The position numbers and the translations under genes were made by a program. A model generated the notes under the pieces. It was not told the DNA's origin. It saw nothing but the letters and a program-made list of their open reading frames with translations, and made no database searches. A DNA stretch of 10,841 nucleotides from Flavobacterium psychrophilum (GTDB lineage: Bacteria > Bacteroidota > Bacteroidia > Flavobacteriales > Flavobacteriaceae). Positions 1 through 8,334 of the stretch are shown here, piece by piece (position 1 is the first letter of the stretch; each line of letters opens with the position of its first letter). Location: positions 1-10,841 of the forward strand of contig CAMCBB010000061.1 in assembly GCA_945872875.1 (NCBI GenBank). Direction: 5' to 3'.

Positions 1-2309
1 CAAAAAGAAATGATGAGTTTGTTTCTATTGAACATTTAATTTTGGCAATTTTTAAATCGAAAAGCAAAATCGCCCAGATATTAAAAGACCAAGGAGTTAC
101 TGAAAAAGCTTTGGATGCTGCAATAACTGAAATGAGAAAAGGTGAACGAGTTACCTCTGCTTCTGCCGAAGAAACCTACAATGCATTAAGTAAATACGCA
201 AAGAATTTAAACGAATTAGCTCGAAGTGGTAAACTAGATCCGGTTATTGGAAGGGATGAAGAAATAAGAAGAGTTTTGCAAATTCTTACCCGAAGAACTA
301 AAAACAATCCGATGTTGGTTGGTGAACCAGGAGTTGGTAAAACAGCCATAGCAGAAGGGCTTGCACATCGAATTGTAGATGGCGATGTACCTGAAAATCT
401 AAAAGATAAAATTGTATTTTCATTAGATATGGGAGCCTTAATTGCAGGAGCAAAATACAAAGGAGAATTTGAAGAACGATTAAAAGCCGTGGTAAAAGAA
501 GTGACCTCTGCCGAAGGCGATATTGTGCTTTTTATTGATGAAATCCATACGCTTGTTGGTGCTGGAGGCGGCGAAGGTGCAATGGATGCAGCCAATATAC
601 TAAAACCAGCTCTTGCAAGAGGGGAACTTCGGGCTATTGGGGCAACCACATTTGACGAATACCAAAAATATTTTGAAAAGGACAAAGCATTAGAACGTCG
701 ATTTCAAAAAATAATGGTTGAAGAACCCGATACCGAAAGTGCAATTTCAATATTGAGAGGTATTAAAGAAAAATACGAGACCCATCACAAAGTTCGAATA
801 CAGGATGACGCCATTATTGCTTCGGTAGAATTATCGCAACGCTACATAACCAATCGTTTTCTTCCAGATAAAGCAATTGATTTAATGGATGAAGCAGCAT
901 CAAAACTTAGAATGGAAATCAATTCCAAACCAGAAGAACTGGATGTATTGGATCGAAAAATCATGCAGTTGGAAATTGAAATTGAGGCTATTAAAAGAGA
1001 AAAAGACGAGAACAAGTTGAAAGGGCTTGGATTGGATTTAGCCAATTTAAAAGAAGACCGAAATGAAATTTACACCAAATGGAAATCAGAAAAAGAGGTA
1101 GTTGATAACATCCAATCGGTTAAGCAAGAAATTGAAGACTATAAATCGGATGCCGAACGAGCAGAACGCGATGGGGATTATGGAAAAGTAGCTGAAATTC
1201 GATATGGAAAGATTAAAGAAGCACAAGAACGTTTGGATGCTTTGCAAATCACATTAGCTGAAAATCAATCGGGAACCTCCTTAATTAAAGAAGAAGTTAC
1301 TCGTGAAGACATTGCAGAAGTTGTGGCCAAATGGACCGGAATTCCGGTGATGAAAATGCTTCAAGGAGAAAGAGAAAAACTCTTGAAATTAGAAGAAGAA
1401 TTGCACCATCGTGTTGTGGGACAAGAAGAAGCTATTGAAGCTGTTAGTGACGCCGTTCGTAGAAGTCGAGCTGGATTACAAGATATGAAAAAACCGGTAG
1501 GAACTTTTCTCTTCTTAGGAACTACTGGTGTAGGTAAAACTGAATTAGCGAAAGCATTAGCCGAATATTTATTTGACGATGAAAATGCAATGACGCGAAT
1601 TGATATGAGTGAATACCAAGAACGCCACAGCGTAAGCCGATTAGTTGGTGCGCCTCCCGGATATGTTGGTTATGATGAAGGCGGACAATTAACCGAAGCC
1701 GTTCGAAGAAAACCGTATTCTGTTATTTTATTGGATGAGATTGAAAAAGCACATCCGGATACTTTTAATATATTACTTCAAGTACTTGATGAAGGAAGAT
1801 TGACGGATAATAAAGGGCGGGTTGCAGATTTTAAAAATACCATCATCATAATGACTTCTAATATAGGAAGTGCTATAATTCAGGAGAAATTTGAAAATTT
1901 AAAAGGTGGAATTGATGCTGCGATTGAAGCTGCAAAAACAGAAGTATTGGGATTACTAAAACAAATGGTGCGCCCTGAATTCATTAATAGAATAGATGAA
2001 ATTGTAATGTTTACGCCGTTAACTTCCGATAATATTAAAGAAATTGTAGGACTTCAATTAAAGGGCGTAATTAAAATGCTTGCAGAACAAAACATAACTA
2101 TGGATGCTACTCCAGAAGCTATTTCTCATTTATCAGAAAAAGGATACGACCCGCAATATGGAGCAAGACCTGTGAAAAGAGTAATTCAACGCGAAGTATT
2201 GAATCAACTTTCTAAAGAGATTCTAGCAGGAAAAGTCACTACAGATAGTATTATTCTATTAGATTGCTTTGATGGCCAATTAGTCTTTCGAAATCAAAAT
2301 GAATTGTAA
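1..2309 (+). CDS. clpB: ClpB protein disaggregase (Hsp100 AAA+ ATPase), 5' end cut off by the window
   Basis: The gene encodes the ATP-driven hexameric chaperone that, with DnaK/DnaJ/GrpE, threads aggregated proteins through its central pore in the cytoplasm. The frame is open from base 3; about 100 N-terminal residues lie outside the window, judged against E. coli ClpB, so the in-frame TTG at 42 is not a real start. In order I see the end of the Clp N domain, NBD1 with Walker A GEPGVGKT (321-344), a KYKG pore loop and Walker B VLFIDE (525-542), a charged coiled-coil middle domain (about 920-1320), then NBD2 with Walker A GTTGVGKT (1518-1541), pore loop GYVGYDEGG and Walker B VILLDE (1722-1739), and finally RPEFINR and GARPVKR (sensor 2). 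The long middle domain and the lack of a ClpP-docking IGF/IGL loop favour ClpB over ClpA/ClpC. NBD2 Walker A has Thr where E. coli has Pro. The promoter is outside the window. Confidence 0.97.
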   Translation, partial: KRNDEFVSIEHLILAIFKSKSKIAQILKDQGVTEKALDAAITEMRKGERVTSASAEETYNALSKYAKNLNELARSGKLDPVIGRDEEIRRVLQILTRRTKNNPMLVGEPGVGKTAIAEGLAHRIVDGDVPENLKDKIVFSLDMGALIAGAKYKGEFEERLKAVVKEVTSAEGDIVLFIDEIHTLVGAGGGEGAMDAANILKPALARGELRAIGATTFDEYQKYFEKDKALERRFQKIMVEEPDTESAISILRGIKEKYETHHKVRIQDDAIIASVELSQRYITNRFLPDKAIDLMDEAASKLRMEINSKPEELDVLDRKIMQLEIEIEAIKREKDENKLKGLGLDLANLKEDRNEIYTKWKSEKEVVDNIQSVKQEIEDYKSDAERAERDGDYGKVAEIRYGKIKEAQERLDALQITLAENQSGTSLIKEEVTREDIAEVVAKWTGIPVMKMLQGEREKLLKLEEELHHRVVGQEEAIEAVSDAVRRSRAGLQDMKKPVGTFLFLGTTGVGKTELAKALAEYLFDDENAMTRIDMSEYQERHSVSRLVGAPPGYVGYDEGGQLTEAVRRKPYSVILLDEIEKAHPDTFNILLQVLDEGRLTDNKGRVADFKNTIIIMTSNIGSAIIQEKFENLKGGIDAAIEAAKTEVLGLLKQMVRPEFINRIDEIVMFTPLTSDNIKEIVGLQLKGVIKMLAEQNITMDATPEAISHLSEKGYDPQYGARPVKRVIQREVLNQLSKEILAGKVTTDSIILLDCFDGQLVFRNQNEL

Positions 2310-2338
2310 AAAAAAGGCCCGCTAATTGCGGGCCTTTT
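2308..2338. terminator. Bidirectional Rho-independent terminator between clpB and the M1 peptidase gene
   Basis: A 7-bp GC-rich stem, GGCCCGC (2316-2322) with GCGGGCC (2328-2334), closes a 5-nt loop. Four A-T pairs extend it at the base (2312-2315 with 2335-2338). An A-run (2308-2315) precedes it and a T-run (2335-2338) follows, so each strand yields a hairpin followed by U residues. The U-tract is longer for the leftward transcript (eight) than for clpB (four). It begins at the clpB stop codon and ends 20 nt before the stop of the opposing gene, which fits a shared terminator for convergent transcripts. Confidence 0.9.
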
Positions 2339-2357
2339 AAATTAATATAATGAATTA

Positions 2358-4607
2358 TTATTTTTCTCTTGTAAAATCAAAGCTTTGAGGACCTACACTT
2401 AAATTAAAACCATCTTTAGCTTCATTAAACTGAATCACTAAACCAGCTTGATCAAGTGTAAATTTACCAGCTCCTTTGTTATCTAGAGCTGTAGAAGGTT
2501 GTCCTTGTGAATTAATTACTAAACTTTCATCTTCTTCAGTAAATGTTATTTTAATTGGAAGTTTTGCACTTGAAAATTTACCTAAATACGGTGCCAATGA
2601 TTCTACTTTTGTAATTCCATTTTTTTCATTGGTCCAAACATTATTCTCTGGATTACTGTCTGGTAAATTATTATCTGGATCAATAGTTATCGAATCTAAT
2701 TCTTCAGTTGTATCCACTTTAAATGTCCAATCTGCGTTACGTTCCCAAATTTCAACTGGAAGTGATTTTCTAGAAACAGCTCCACTTTTAGTTTTGATCT
2801 CTAAAACCACTGGCATTACCATTTTTTCTAAATTTTCAATAGTAATAACAGCACCATTTTTGGCATTACCTTTTACATATTTAACTTTTGAAATACCTTG
2901 ATCTAATCTCCAATTATTTAAGAACCAACTTCTCCAAAACCAACCTAAATCTTCACCAGCAACATTTTCTATTGTTCTGAAAAAATCATCTGGCATTGGA
3001 TGTTTGAATGCCCAACGCTCCGTATATGTTCTAAATGCTTTATCAAAACGTTCTTTACCTAATACATTATTACGCAACATATCCAATCCGGCACCTGGCT
3101 TGTAATAAGCTAAAATTCCAAGATTTGCTTCCTTTAAATTACCAGGATTAGCCATTACAGGTTCTAAACTTGGATCTGTAAGCATTCCTGATGCTTCATG
3201 CATGTTTTGATCTGGTTGTTTGTATTCACCATTATTAAAATCTTGAGCACTCAATCCATTAATAAAAGTATTAAAACCTTCATCCATCCATGCAAATAAA
3301 CGCTCGTTAGAACCAACAATCATTGGGTACCAACCATGTCCAAACTCGTGATCTGTAACTCCCCAAAGTTCTGCTCCTTTTGATTTTAATTCACAGAATA
3401 CAATTCCAGGATATTCCATTCCACCTTCGTTTCCTGCTACGTTTGTTGCTGCAGGATAAGGAAATTCAAACCATCTTTTTGAGTAATTTTCAATAGAAGT
3501 TTTAGTATATTCAGTTGATCTACTCCATGCATCTTGCCCGTCCGATTCAACAGGATAAGTTGAAATTGCTAGGGCTTTTTTTCCACTAGGTAAATTAATT
3601 CGAGCTGCATCTACAATAAATGCTGCAGAAGATGCCCATGAAACATCACGAGCATTTTTAATTTTAAATTTCCAAGTCAAAGTCGATTTTCCTGCAGGAC
3701 GAGATGAAGCTTGAGTAACTTCGTCTGCAGTACGAATCATAACCGTTTTATCGCTTGCTTTTGCTGCTGTCCATCGTTTTTGTTGCTCGGCTGTATACAC
3801 TTCTGAAGTATTAAGCAATTCACCCGAACACACTACAATATGACTTGAAGGAGCCGTAATTGCTACATCAAAATCTCCATATTCTAAATAAAATTCACCT
3901 GCTCCAAGGTACGGATAAGTATTCCAACCACGAACATCATCATAAACACACATTCTTGGATACCATTGTGCAACAGTGAAAATTTTTCCGTTCTTAGTAT
4001 CAACAACTCCCATTCTATCTGATCCATAATCTGGAGAAACGAACGAAAATTCTATTTTCAGTTTTACCGAAGCACCATTTCCATTTAATTCTTGTGGCAA
4101 ATTAACTTGCATGCGGGTATCTACAATAGAAAATTCAGCTTCTTTCTCAATAGATTTTCCTCCAACTGTTGAAATTATTTTTATTGATTTAATCTTAATT
4201 CCACCGTCAAAATCTTGACCTTTAGCTCCATTTCTACTTCCTTTTAACGGAATAATAGCATTTCCACGAGAATCTTTTTTAAATAAATTTTGCTCCACAT
4301 TCATCCATAAAAAACCAAGTTTATCTGGACTGTTGTTGGTGTAGGTTAAAATTTCAGACCCAATAATTTCTTTGGTTTGCTCATTTAAGCTTGCCGTTAA
4401 GGAATAATCAGCGCGGTTTTGCCAATATTTTGCACCTGGCTGTCCACTAGCGGATCGAGTTTCAGTTGCGTTTTTTGTGTAAAAATTATTAGCGAATGTT
4501 TCGTTGTAATTGTAATTCGATGTTGGCTTAGTTTCCTGAGCTTTTAACGAAGAAAATCCACAAAACAAAGCGCTAAAAAAGAATGCTTTTGTAATAAAAT
4601 TTTTCAT
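2358..4607 (-). CDS. Secreted M1-family zinc metallopeptidase (aminopeptidase N-like)
   Basis: This 749-residue protein starts with a signal peptide (about residues 1-24, hydrophobic core FFFSALF, likely cut near KAQ), so it is exported. The M1 signature is complete: HEFGH at 420-424 and the third zinc ligand Glu443 exactly 18 residues after His424, in the sequence DEGFNTF. The substrate-binding GxMEN motif appears as GGMEYPG (395-401), with Tyr in place of Asn. YYKPG (501-505) supplies the candidate catalytic Tyr. The N-terminal beta domain spans about 60-330. Residues from about 665 to the end resemble the small lipocalin-like barrel (DUF3471 type) appended to some peptidases and beta-lactamases; this part is inferred from its pattern. 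No type IX secretion C-terminal signal or lipobox is visible. It is a single-gene unit, convergent with clpB and divergent from the GNAT gene. Substrate unknown; role in peptide degradation is inferred from the family. Confidence 0.93.
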   Translation of the reverse strand: MKNFITKAFFFSALFCGFSSLKAQETKPTSNYNYNETFANNFYTKNATETRSASGQPGAKYWQNRADYSLTASLNEQTKEIIGSEILTYTNNSPDKLGFLWMNVEQNLFKKDSRGNAIIPLKGSRNGAKGQDFDGGIKIKSIKIISTVGGKSIEKEAEFSIVDTRMQVNLPQELNGNGASVKLKIEFSFVSPDYGSDRMGVVDTKNGKIFTVAQWYPRMCVYDDVRGWNTYPYLGAGEFYLEYGDFDVAITAPSSHIVVCSGELLNTSEVYTAEQQKRWTAAKASDKTVMIRTADEVTQASSRPAGKSTLTWKFKIKNARDVSWASSAAFIVDAARINLPSGKKALAISTYPVESDGQDAWSRSTEYTKTSIENYSKRWFEFPYPAATNVAGNEGGMEYPGIVFCELKSKGAELWGVTDHEFGHGWYPMIVGSNERLFAWMDEGFNTFINGLSAQDFNNGEYKQPDQNMHEASGMLTDPSLEPVMANPGNLKEANLGILAYYKPGAGLDMLRNNVLGKERFDKAFRTYTERWAFKHPMPDDFFRTIENVAGEDLGWFWRSWFLNNWRLDQGISKVKYVKGNAKNGAVITIENLEKMVMPVVLEIKTKSGAVSRKSLPVEIWERNADWTFKVDTTEELDSITIDPDNNLPDSNPENNVWTNEKNGITKVESLAPYLGKFSSAKLPIKITFTEEDESLVINSQGQPSTALDNKGAGKFTLDQAGLVIQFNEAKDGFNLSVGPQSFDFTREK

Positions 4608-4633
4608 AGATTAGAATTGGTTAATTGATCAAA

Positions 4634-4670
4634 CAAATAAAAGAAAAAATTGCTTTTGATTTTCACAAAA
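4634..4670 (-). promoter_or_regulatory. Possible Bacteroidota-type promoter of the M1 peptidase gene
   Basis: Read on the minus strand, TTTATTTG (4641-4634) matches seven of eight positions of the -7 consensus TAnnTTTG. TTTTG (4670-4666) lies 24 nt upstream and could serve as the -33 element, one base longer than the usual 17-23 nt spacing. Transcription would begin about 20 nt before the ATG at 4607. No Shine-Dalgarno sequence is present, as is usual in this phylum. The match is imperfect in sequence and spacing, so this is tentative. Confidence 0.3.
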
Positions 4671-4673
4671 TCA
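4657..4673. repeat. 17-bp palindrome in the M1 peptidase/GNAT divergent region
   Basis: TGATTTT (4657-4663) and AAAATCA (4667-4673) are perfect 7-bp inverted arms around CAC. The element overlaps the candidate -33 box of the M1 gene promoter and could be an operator. The arms are AT-rich and the surrounding sequence is too, so chance occurrence is quite possible. Confidence 0.3.
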
Positions 4674-4734
4674 TTTAAATTAGTCTTAATAAAATGTTAT
4701 TTGTTACATATCAAAAAACTATGGCTGCTTTTGC

Positions 4735-4742
4735 TACTTTTA
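4735..4742 (+). promoter_or_regulatory. Possible -7 promoter box for the GNAT gene
   Basis: TACTTTTA matches seven of eight positions of TAnnTTTG and lies 20 nt before the ATG at 4763, implying a 5' leader of roughly 15 nt. There is no TTG at the usual distance upstream, so the -33 half is not supported. The spacer before the ATG is a run of A residues, a common arrangement in this phylum, where A-rich leaders replace the Shine-Dalgarno. Confidence 0.3.
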
Positions 4743-4762
4743 CGAAATAAAAAAAAATCAAA

Positions 4763-5323
4763 ATGCTAGAAATTAATTTCCATCCTTTTAAAAATTTAGA
4801 AAGCAAACGTCTTCTGCTTAGACGAATTATTGAAACAGATGTTGATGAGATTTTTGAGCTTCGAAGCAATCCGGAAACGATGAAGTTTATTCCTCGACCT
4901 TTAGCAAAAACGAAGGAAGATGCATTAGTACATTTTAAAACGATTGATGAGAATATAGAAAACAACAAAGGCATTAATTGGGCAATAACTTTAAAAGGAA
5001 ATCCAAAATTAATTGGAATTATTGGTCATTATAGAATACAACCCGAAAACCACCGCTGCGAAATTGGTTACATGATTTTGCCCCAATACAACGAACAAGG
5101 CATTGTCTCCGAAGCCATTAAAATGATATTAGAATATGGATTTAATGATTTACAAATGCATTCTATAGAAGCGGTAATTGATCCTGAAAATAAAGCATCT
5201 GAAAGAGTATTACAAAAAAATGGTTTTGTAAAAGAGGCGCATATCCTAGAAAATGAATTATGGGAAGGAAAGTTTTGGGATTCCGTAATTTACTCTATTT
5301 TAAAAAGAAATTTCAACAGATAA
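4763..5323 (+). CDS. GNAT-family N-acetyltransferase (RimJ/RimL-like)
   Basis: This 186-residue cytoplasmic protein has the fold pattern of the acetyltransf_3 branch of GNAT enzymes, which move an acetyl group from acetyl-CoA to an amine. The opening strand LESKRLLLR (12-20) is the usual first strand. GIIGHYRI (85-92) followed by CEIGYMILPQY (99-109) gives the central strands, and QGIVSEAIKMILEYGF (112-127) is the acetyl-CoA loop and helix. The C-terminal motif is ENKASERVLQKNGF (142-155). The pyrophosphate-binding loop is degenerate: EQGIV stands where GKGYA or similar is usual, so the first loop glycine is missing. RimJ/RimL enzymes modify ribosomal proteins, but this branch includes many enzymes acting on antibiotics or small amines, so the substrate cannot be named. 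The gene ends 3 nt from the stop of the opposing VF530 gene. Confidence 0.9.
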   Translation: MLEINFHPFKNLESKRLLLRRIIETDVDEIFELRSNPETMKFIPRPLAKTKEDALVHFKTIDENIENNKGINWAITLKGNPKLIGIIGHYRIQPENHRCEIGYMILPQYNEQGIVSEAIKMILEYGFNDLQMHSIEAVIDPENKASERVLQKNGFVKEAHILENELWEGKFWDSVIYSILKRNFNR

Positions 5324-5326
5324 CTT

Positions 5327-5560
5327 CTAAACTTCAGCTAGTTTAGGCAAAGTTCTAATATACAATTCTTCTACTTTTTTTCGAGCCCAATCGGTTTTTC
5401 GTAAAAAAGTCAAACTTGATTTAATTGATGGATTATCCGTAAAACATTTAATTTTTATGAGTTCACCCAAAGTATCAAAGCCATAAAAAAGAACTAATTG
5501 ATCTAGAATGTTTTGTAATGTAACTCCGTGTAATGGATCTTTCGATTTGTTGTTTTCCAT
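5327..5560 (-). CDS. VF530-family small putative DNA-binding protein (DUF2132)
   Basis: This 77-residue protein matches the VF530 family almost end to end. The hallmarks are DPLHGVTLQNIL (8-19), the yGFdtLGelIkIkCF block, and NPSIKSSLTFLRKTDWAR (43-60) followed by KVEELYI. The family is named after a Vibrio fischeri protein of known structure, and DNA binding was proposed from its fold; no cellular role is established. The first 7 residues are polar and not conserved in pattern. It follows gldG by 47 nt on the same strand without a visible terminator in the gap, so it may be the last gene of that operon. Its own promoter could not be identified: TATATTTA at 5572-5565 (minus strand) lies too close to the ATG. 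It is convergent with the GNAT gene. Confidence 0.93.
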   Translation of the reverse strand: MENNKSKDPLHGVTLQNILDQLVLFYGFDTLGELIKIKCFTDNPSIKSSLTFLRKTDWARKKVEELYIRTLPKLAEV

Positions 5561-5607
5561 CTAATAAATATAACTAAACAAGAATAAATTTAATTTAAAG
5601 GATCTTT

Positions 5608-7305
5608 TTATTTACTGTATTTTTTCTTTCTTAAATAGGTAAATACTACTCCAAACAACAACACTAAAGCAATTGGAAATCCAATAGTTACAATTTGAGA
5701 ATAGGTGTAATTATCAACAACTTTTTGAGTGTCAAGAATCGGTAAATCCACTTCTTTACTTCGAATGTTAATTAAGCCATTATCATCCAATAAATAATTT
5801 ACGCAATTCAGTATAAACTCTTTATTGGCATATAAATTATTGGTCCATTTATCAAACCCTAACTCCAAAGGTTGAAAGTTTTTGTCTAACTGATTTTTAA
5901 TAACATCACCATCCGAAATTAAGATCATTTTAGACTCTTTCCCAGTTGAAATAAAATCTTTTTCTGCAAATGGAAGTACCCTGTTTTGGTAAACCGAATT
6001 AAACTTCCCCTCTAATAATACTGCAACCGGAATATTTCCGTTTCCTGTAAAATCTTTTTGTTCTGGTCGATCTTGAACCATTTTTAAGTTCACTTGAGTT
6101 GGTGTTCCAACCGATTTTGAATAAGGTGAACTTTGGAGTAAAACAGTCTTTTTGATGTTATTATTAAGGACTTCAATCGGGTTAGTAAATTCAAATTTTA
6201 TTCCGTCAAGATTACTTACAATCGGACTCGTTTTCGTTGGATCTATATTAGCAACCGGATAAATCATTGGCGAATACAACCATGGAAACTTAGTGTATTG
6301 AGTAGCACTCCCCTGCTCTCCTGTAGCCAAGGAAATTGGCGTTGCCATAATATCTTTAATTAAATCAGGTTTAATTCGGATACCATATTTAAAGAATAAG
6401 TCATTTAAATTTAAGTCTCTTGGAAAAGCTAGATTTTCACCAGTTTCCATTAAACTATCCATTTCCATATTTACTTGATCTACTAACCAAAGTGTCTTAC
6501 CACCGTGCATTAAAAATTGATCTAATACTTGTTTTTCAGAATCTGAGAAAGCTTCAGTTGGCTTAGCAATAATGGCTAAATCGTATTTCTTCAATTCTTT
6601 CAAGGTGTTTTCTGGACTTTTCGCCACAGAATCTAAAGTAAAAGGTCCTATAAAATAATTTTCTCTAACCGATTTTAAAAAATCAGCTAATAACAAATCA
6701 TGAAGTTCCCCATTTCCTTTTATAATTGCAACATTTTTTTCTCTGTTTTTAGTAACCGAATTAAATGCGTTTGAAAAAGCATATTCTAAATGCTGAACTG
6801 AACTAACGACTTTTTGAGCTGTTGAAGCTCCCATCATATTTTTCAGTAATGGAACTTTTGCACTTTTGTTGCCATAACTCACTACAGCCCATGGAAATAC
6901 AATCTCTTGTGTTTGCTTTCCTTTTTCATCTAAAGTTACATTTAAAGGAGTTAAACCTCTATCATAAAATTGCTGTAGTGTTTTTTCTCTTTCTTCTTCT
7001 TTATCCAATGGATTGATAAATTGAAAGATGATGTTTGAATTTCTAGCTTTAAATTCTTCTAGTAATTGCTGCGTTTCTGTTTGTAATTTTTTGAATTCTC
7101 CTGGAAAATTTCCCTCTAAAAACACATCCACATAAAGCGGCTCTTTCACTTCGCTAATAATATTTAAGGAAGTTTGCGATAGCGTATAACGCTTATCTTC
7201 AGTTAAATCAAATCGTTTAAAAAGATAATGTCCGGCAAAATTAGCTACCACTATTATAAAGATAATGGTAAATAGATTTTTTAAATTGGGGTTCTTATTT
7301 TCCAT
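5608..7305 (-). CDS. gldG: GldG, gliding-associated ABC transporter extracytoplasmic component
   Basis: GldG is anchored in the inner membrane and works with GldF (permease) and GldA (ATPase) as a transporter that was found to be needed for gliding in Flavobacterium johnsoniae; the transported substrate is unknown. The 565 residues show a short basic N-terminus, one membrane segment (about 10-29), the typical sequence FDLTEDKRYTLS (32-43), a large periplasmic region of the ABC_transp_aux/GldG type that includes KGNGELHD (about 196-203), and a second membrane segment near the C-terminus (about 540-560) followed by the positive tail LRKKKYSK. This places the large domain outside the cytoplasm. 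Its ATG overlaps the gldF stop by one base (TAATG), so the two are translationally coupled. The length fits the family. No gldA is in the window, as expected since gldA is separate from gldFG in F. johnsoniae. Confidence 0.95.
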   Translation of the reverse strand: MENKNPNLKNLFTIIFIIVVANFAGHYLFKRFDLTEDKRYTLSQTSLNIISEVKEPLYVDVFLEGNFPGEFKKLQTETQQLLEEFKARNSNIIFQFINPLDKEEEREKTLQQFYDRGLTPLNVTLDEKGKQTQEIVFPWAVVSYGNKSAKVPLLKNMMGASTAQKVVSSVQHLEYAFSNAFNSVTKNREKNVAIIKGNGELHDLLLADFLKSVRENYFIGPFTLDSVAKSPENTLKELKKYDLAIIAKPTEAFSDSEKQVLDQFLMHGGKTLWLVDQVNMEMDSLMETGENLAFPRDLNLNDLFFKYGIRIKPDLIKDIMATPISLATGEQGSATQYTKFPWLYSPMIYPVANIDPTKTSPIVSNLDGIKFEFTNPIEVLNNNIKKTVLLQSSPYSKSVGTPTQVNLKMVQDRPEQKDFTGNGNIPVAVLLEGKFNSVYQNRVLPFAEKDFISTGKESKMILISDGDVIKNQLDKNFQPLELGFDKWTNNLYANKEFILNCVNYLLDDNGLINIRSKEVDLPILDTQKVVDNYTYSQIVTIGFPIALVLLFGVVFTYLRKKKYSK

Positions 7306-8030
7306 TATGATTTATGCGATTTAAGTTTGTAAACAGTCACCGATAAAAACAAAGTGGTTATACTCATAAAATAAAGTGCATCGCGGGTATCAATAACACC
7401 ACGACTCATACTTTTATAATGGTTATCCATTCCTAAGTAGGTAATGAACCCTTGCCAATCTTTAATTTGGCTAGCGATACCTTGGAAACCAAAATATAGA
7501 AAAAAGCATAAAAACACAGAAACTATAAAGGCTACTATTTGATTTTCTGAAAGTGAAGACGAAAAAATACCTACAGCAGTATATCCAGAAATTAAAAATA
7601 ATAAGCCAAAATAGGAACCAAAAGTACTTCCCCAATCAAGATTTCCCTCAGGCATACCCAAACCATAAATTACATAAACATATATAAATGTTGGAATAAT
7701 TGCAATAATTATAAGAGCAAAGGCGCCAAGGTATTTTCCAACTACAATCTCCCAAATTGAAATGGGTTTAGTTAATAGTAATTCTAATGTTCCTTGTTTC
7801 ATTTCATCCGAAAAACTGCGCATCGTCACAGCTGGAATTAAGAAAATCAAGATCCAAGGTGATATCGTAAAGAAAGGTGATAAATCGGCAAAACCACTAT
7901 TTAATATATTGTATTCGCCTTCAAAAACCCAAAGAAACAATCCGTTTAATAACAGAAAAATTGCTATCACCAAATATCCTATTGGCGAACCGAAAAAGGA
8001 TTTTATTTCTCTTAATAATAATGACTTCAT
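7305..8030 (-). CDS. gldF: GldF, gliding-associated ABC transporter permease
   Basis: GldF is the inner-membrane channel subunit of the Gld ABC transporter. The 241-residue protein has six hydrophobic segments (about 16-36, 51-70, 100-124, 138-160, 166-184, 218-236), the layout of ABC-2 type permeases such as NosY. Between segments two and three lies the cytoplasmic stretch MRSFSDEMKQGTLELLLTKP (70-89), a strongly conserved coupling region of this family that contacts the ATPase. It begins 4 nt after the stop of the ABM gene and its stop overlaps the gldG start, so it sits inside a tight operon. In F. johnsoniae, loss of gldF abolishes gliding and disturbs membrane localisation of GldA (established knowledge). 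Some non-gliding Bacteroidota carry similar permeases, so gliding by this organism is likely but not proven. Confidence 0.95.
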   Translation of the reverse strand: MKSLLLREIKSFFGSPIGYLVIAIFLLLNGLFLWVFEGEYNILNSGFADLSPFFTISPWILIFLIPAVTMRSFSDEMKQGTLELLLTKPISIWEIVVGKYLGAFALIIIAIIPTFIYVYVIYGLGMPEGNLDWGSTFGSYFGLLFLISGYTAVGIFSSSLSENQIVAFIVSVFLCFFLYFGFQGIASQIKDWQGFITYLGMDNHYKSMSRGVIDTRDALYFMSITTLFLSVTVYKLKSHKS

Positions 8031-8034
8031 ATAT

Positions 8035-8331
8035 TTATTCTAAGGTAACTAATTTATATACACTCCAAGCTTCTGGCTTGTCGTTGAATAATTTTTTAGT
8101 AAATGTCCACACTTCATCAAACAAAGCCGAGTTCCTGTAATTTTCTAAATCTGATTCGGTTTCCCAATAACTATAGGTAAATAGAATGCAGGGATTTTTT
8201 TTATCCTGATACAATTCTAGAAAACGATTTCCGGGCGCATTTCGTATGTGGTTTTTCATTAATTCGAAATTTTCCATAAAAGCAGGAATATTTTCTTTAT
8301 GAAACGACATTTTCACTATTCTTACAAACAT
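8035..8331 (-). CDS. Small ABM-domain protein (antibiotic biosynthesis monooxygenase-like)
   Basis: This 98-residue protein fits the dimeric alpha-beta (ferredoxin-like) ABM fold. It opens with the strand FVRIVKMSF, has a helix over about residues 13-31, then the strand pair RFLELYQD and CILFTYSYWET, a helix with the pattern sdLENYRNSALFDEVW (60-75), and a closing strand AWSVYKLVTLE. The YWET and LFDEVW blocks are typical. Family members include quinol and polyketide monooxygenases, the haem-degrading IsdG group and many proteins with no known reaction; the sequence alone does not tell which applies. It lies 3 nt after the DUF62 gene and 4 nt before gldF, so it is co-transcribed with both. 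No signal peptide or membrane segment is present, so it is cytoplasmic. A role in gliding is not implied by position alone. Confidence 0.85.
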   Translation of the reverse strand: MFVRIVKMSFHKENIPAFMENFELMKNHIRNAPGNRFLELYQDKKNPCILFTYSYWETESDLENYRNSALFDEVWTFTKKLFNDKPEAWSVYKLVTLE

Positions 8332-8334
8332 TAA

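Noticed and set aside
42..44. In-frame TTG as a start for clpB.
   Set aside because: The frame is open upstream to base 3, and those codons (KRNDEFVSIEHL) match the ClpB N domain, so the gene simply enters from outside the window.
176..1045. Minus-strand open frames (176-685 and 842-1045) inside clpB.
   Set aside because: They are low-complexity, Ser/Pro-rich antisense frames of a strongly conserved gene and resemble no protein family.
2476..2901. Plus-strand open frame inside the M1 peptidase gene.
   Set aside because: It is antisense to conserved coding sequence, has no family resemblance, and its start lies inside the opposing gene without promoter features.
4721..4750. A nine-codon open frame (MAAFATFTK) 12 nt upstream of the GNAT start, as a leader peptide.
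   Set aside because: It contains the likely -7 box at 4735-4742, so it is probably not transcribed, and it has no attenuator-like codon run or paired hairpins.
4711..4974. Minus-strand open frame across the start of the GNAT gene.
   Set aside because: It overlaps a clear GNAT reading frame, is Ser/Phe-rich as expected for an antisense frame, and matches nothing recognisable.
5561..5607. The gldG-VF530 gap as a terminator or VF530 promoter.
   Set aside because: Only a 4-bp AAAG/CTTT stem is present, and the TAnnTTTG-like TATATTTA lies four bases from the ATG without a -33 partner.
6822..7016. Plus-strand open frame inside gldG.
   Set aside because: It is short, antisense to conserved gldG, and its hydrophobic look comes from the complement of Lys/Glu-rich codons.
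7762..8140. Two overlapping plus-strand open frames opposite gldF and the ABM gene.
   Set aside because: They overlap each other in different frames and cover the starts of two well-supported genes; no family similarity.
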